Positions 5,669 through 6,961 of a DNA stretch of 6,961 bases are shown here, in pieces. This stretch comes from Ruminococcaceae bacterium UBA866 (lineage in GTDB: Bacteria > Bacillota > Clostridia > Oscillospirales > Ruminococcaceae): assembly GCA_002295325.1 (NCBI GenBank), contig DBGA01000039.1:385-7345 (forward strand), in the 5' to 3' direction. Position 1 is the stretch's first letter, and every line of letters begins with the position of its first letter. Under the pieces are notes generated by a model. The model worked only from the letters and a program-made list of their open reading frames with translations, was not told the DNA's origin and searched no databases. A program made the position numbers and the translations under genes.

Positions 5669-6961
5669 ATGGTAACCTTACAGTTACAATTGTACCCTCA
5701 CCATTCGCACTTTCAACCATCAATCCATACTCATTTCCCCAGTGTAGCTTAACTCGTTGATGTATATTTCTAAGCCCGATTCTGCCTTTATCGGTAACTG
5801 TACATATGACATTATTAAGCTGGTCAATTTCTTCTTGAGTCATTCCCACTCCATTATCACTCACACTTATAAACACTCCATTTTTGTTTCGTCCTATGAT
5901 GATTTTGATAACTCCACCTGATTCTTTCTGCTCCATGCCGTGAATAACTGAATTTTCAATCAAAGGCTGAATAATAAGGGGAAGTATTTTATAATCATAC
6001 AATTGTTCTTCTTGTATCTCTATACATAGTTCAAATTTATCTCCGAAACGAAACGTTTGTATCTGAACGTAGTTTGTTATAAACTGCAGTTCATCCCTAA
6101 TTGTAATTTCTCCACTTTCCATGTTCATACTGGTACGCAATTGATTTCCAATTAATTTAATTACAAGTGCAATCTCCTTCTGTTCATTTACTAAGGCTTT
6201 CATACGAACAGATTCCAATACATTAAACAAATAATGTGGGTTTATTTGACTTGCAAGAAATTTAAATTGTATATCCTTTTGCTTAAGAAGTAGTTCTTGT
6301 TTTTGTAGATTAGCATCATGCATTCCAATTGTCATTCTCTTAATTTCTTTTAACATAAAATTCATACTATCTGCAAGTTGTGAAATTTCATCTGTTCCAT
6401 TTAATTCAACTTGTAAATCCAAATTTCCACTTGCAATTAAATGCATGCTATCATTTAATTTTTTAATTCGTTTACTCCATACTTCAGCAAATAAAAAAAT
6501 AAGTATCATGGCTAAGGCTGTTACGCCTAAAGTAATGAGCACATATACATACTTAGCTAATTTTGCTGCATATGTAACCTCATCTTTTGGAATAATAGAA
6601 CAGACTGTAATTGAAGTTTCATTATCTTCTAGCAAAATCGTCTTATTCACAAGATAACATTCGCTATCCTTGTTCAGTTCAGTTTTTTCTCCCAGCGTTT
6701 GTCCTTTTGATGTAATTCCAATTTCCTTAAGTGTATTGCCAACTTGGGTTGAAATAGATGATGCCAATATATAACCCTGACTGTTGAGCAACACGGTATT
6801 GTATTTTTCGCTTTTCAGAAATTCACTAATATATTCACCGTTTATTGTAACAATTAGTATTGCTTTCACTGAGAAATCAGTAGCCCTATAATTTGATAGG
6901 CCTCGAATACAACTTAGTTCATATACGTTTTTTTCAGAGTTATATATATATTGCCAAAATA
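5667..6961 (-). CDS. yesM: YesM-like sensor histidine kinase, 5' end cut by window edge
   Basis: This is a membrane sensor kinase of the LytS/YesM class (His_kinase plus HATPase_c), which autophosphorylates and passes phosphate to the next-door regulator. The frame stays open to the window edge, giving about 430 visible residues, so the protein starts outside; family members are usually near 570-600. The GTG at 6867-6869 lies inside the sensor domain and is not a credible start. Domains by visible residue: 1-130, the membrane-proximal part of an extracellular Cache-type sensor; about 137-160, a transmembrane helix; 161-210, HAMP; about 220-280, His_kinase with the phospho-acceptor His242 in QINPHYLFN (codon 6234-6236). 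The ATPase domain follows: N-box PLIENSVIHG near 336, G1 box DNGVGM at 368-373, G2-like GRIGLRN at 392-398, and GEGT near 420. All catalytic motifs are intact. The first transmembrane helix and the rest of the sensor are missing. The ligand is unknown; the neighbouring importer suggests a sugar-related signal. Confidence 0.95.
   Translation of the reverse strand, partial: FWQYIYNSEKNVYELSCIRGLSNYRATDFSVKAILIVTINGEYISEFLKSEKYNTVLLNSQGYILASSISTQVGNTLKEIGITSKGQTLGEKTELNKDSECYLVNKTILLEDNETSITVCSIIPKDEVTYAAKLAKYVYVLITLGVTALAMILIFLFAEVWSKRIKKLNDSMHLIASGNLDLQVELNGTDEISQLADSMNFMLKEIKRMTIGMHDANLQKQELLLKQKDIQFKFLASQINPHYLFNVLESVRMKALVNEQKEIALVIKLIGNQLRTSMNMESGEITIRDELQFITNYVQIQTFRFGDKFELCIEIQEEQLYDYKILPLIIQPLIENSVIHGMEQKESGGVIKIIIGRNKNGVFISVSDNGVGMTQEEIDQLNNVICTVTDKGRIGLRNIHQRVKLHWGNEYGLMVESANGEGTIVTVRLP

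Noticed and set aside
6867..6869. GTG as start codon of the histidine kinase
   Set aside because: The frame continues upstream without a stop to the window edge (30 more codons), there is no ribosome site before the GTG, and the position lies within the extracellular sensor domain, before which a signal anchor helix is required.
1..6961. Mobile elements, CRISPR, toxin-antitoxin, phage defence or other novel system
   Set aside because: All coding capacity is taken up by five intact genes of well-known families in a familiar order, with no terminal repeats, spacer arrays or unassigned small genes with supporting signals.

Overview
The window is AT-rich (by eye about one third G+C, not computed). 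Strong purine-rich Shine-Dalgarno sites, a TTG start, a lipoprotein signal peptide and the YesM/YesN-type regulators together point to a low-GC Gram-positive bacterium. A Clostridia/Lachnospiraceae-like carbohydrate degrader is the best guess, but that is inference from family content. All five genes lie on the minus strand, so transcription runs from high to low coordinates.

Right-hand block (6961 to about 4011): a two-component system. The sensor kinase is YesM-like (extracellular sensor, HAMP, His_kinase, HATPase_c) and its 5' end is cut off by the window edge. Thirteen bases after its stop codon comes a 520-residue YesN-like response regulator with a receiver domain and a C-terminal AraC-type DNA-binding domain, starting at TTG. 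A clear intrinsic terminator at 4011-4044 closes this unit.

Left-hand block (4010 to 1): a carbohydrate ABC importer unit. The order is LplB-type permease, LplC/YtcP-type permease, then a 559-residue lipoprotein solute-binding protein. The intergenic region upstream (3878-4090) holds the terminator, two alternative promoter candidates and a tandem 8-base direct repeat that is a reasonable candidate operator for the adjacent regulator. A bulged hairpin and a weak promoter-like sequence lie between the second permease and the binding protein. What looks like half of a second terminator hairpin sits at the extreme left edge.

How it works together (inference from the families): the kinase senses an extracellular sugar-related signal and phosphorylates the regulator at Asp55. 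The regulator then activates the adjacent importer. The lipoprotein captures an oligosaccharide and the two permeases form the channel. No ABC ATPase is encoded here, as is usual for this importer class in Firmicutes, where a shared MsmX-type ATPase is commonly used. The substrate cannot be told from the sequence.

I see no tRNA, rRNA, CRISPR array, insertion sequence, phage gene, frameshift or broken gene. The window reads as an ordinary regulated sugar-uptake locus. I did not find an undescribed system, and the points worth checking are regulatory details.
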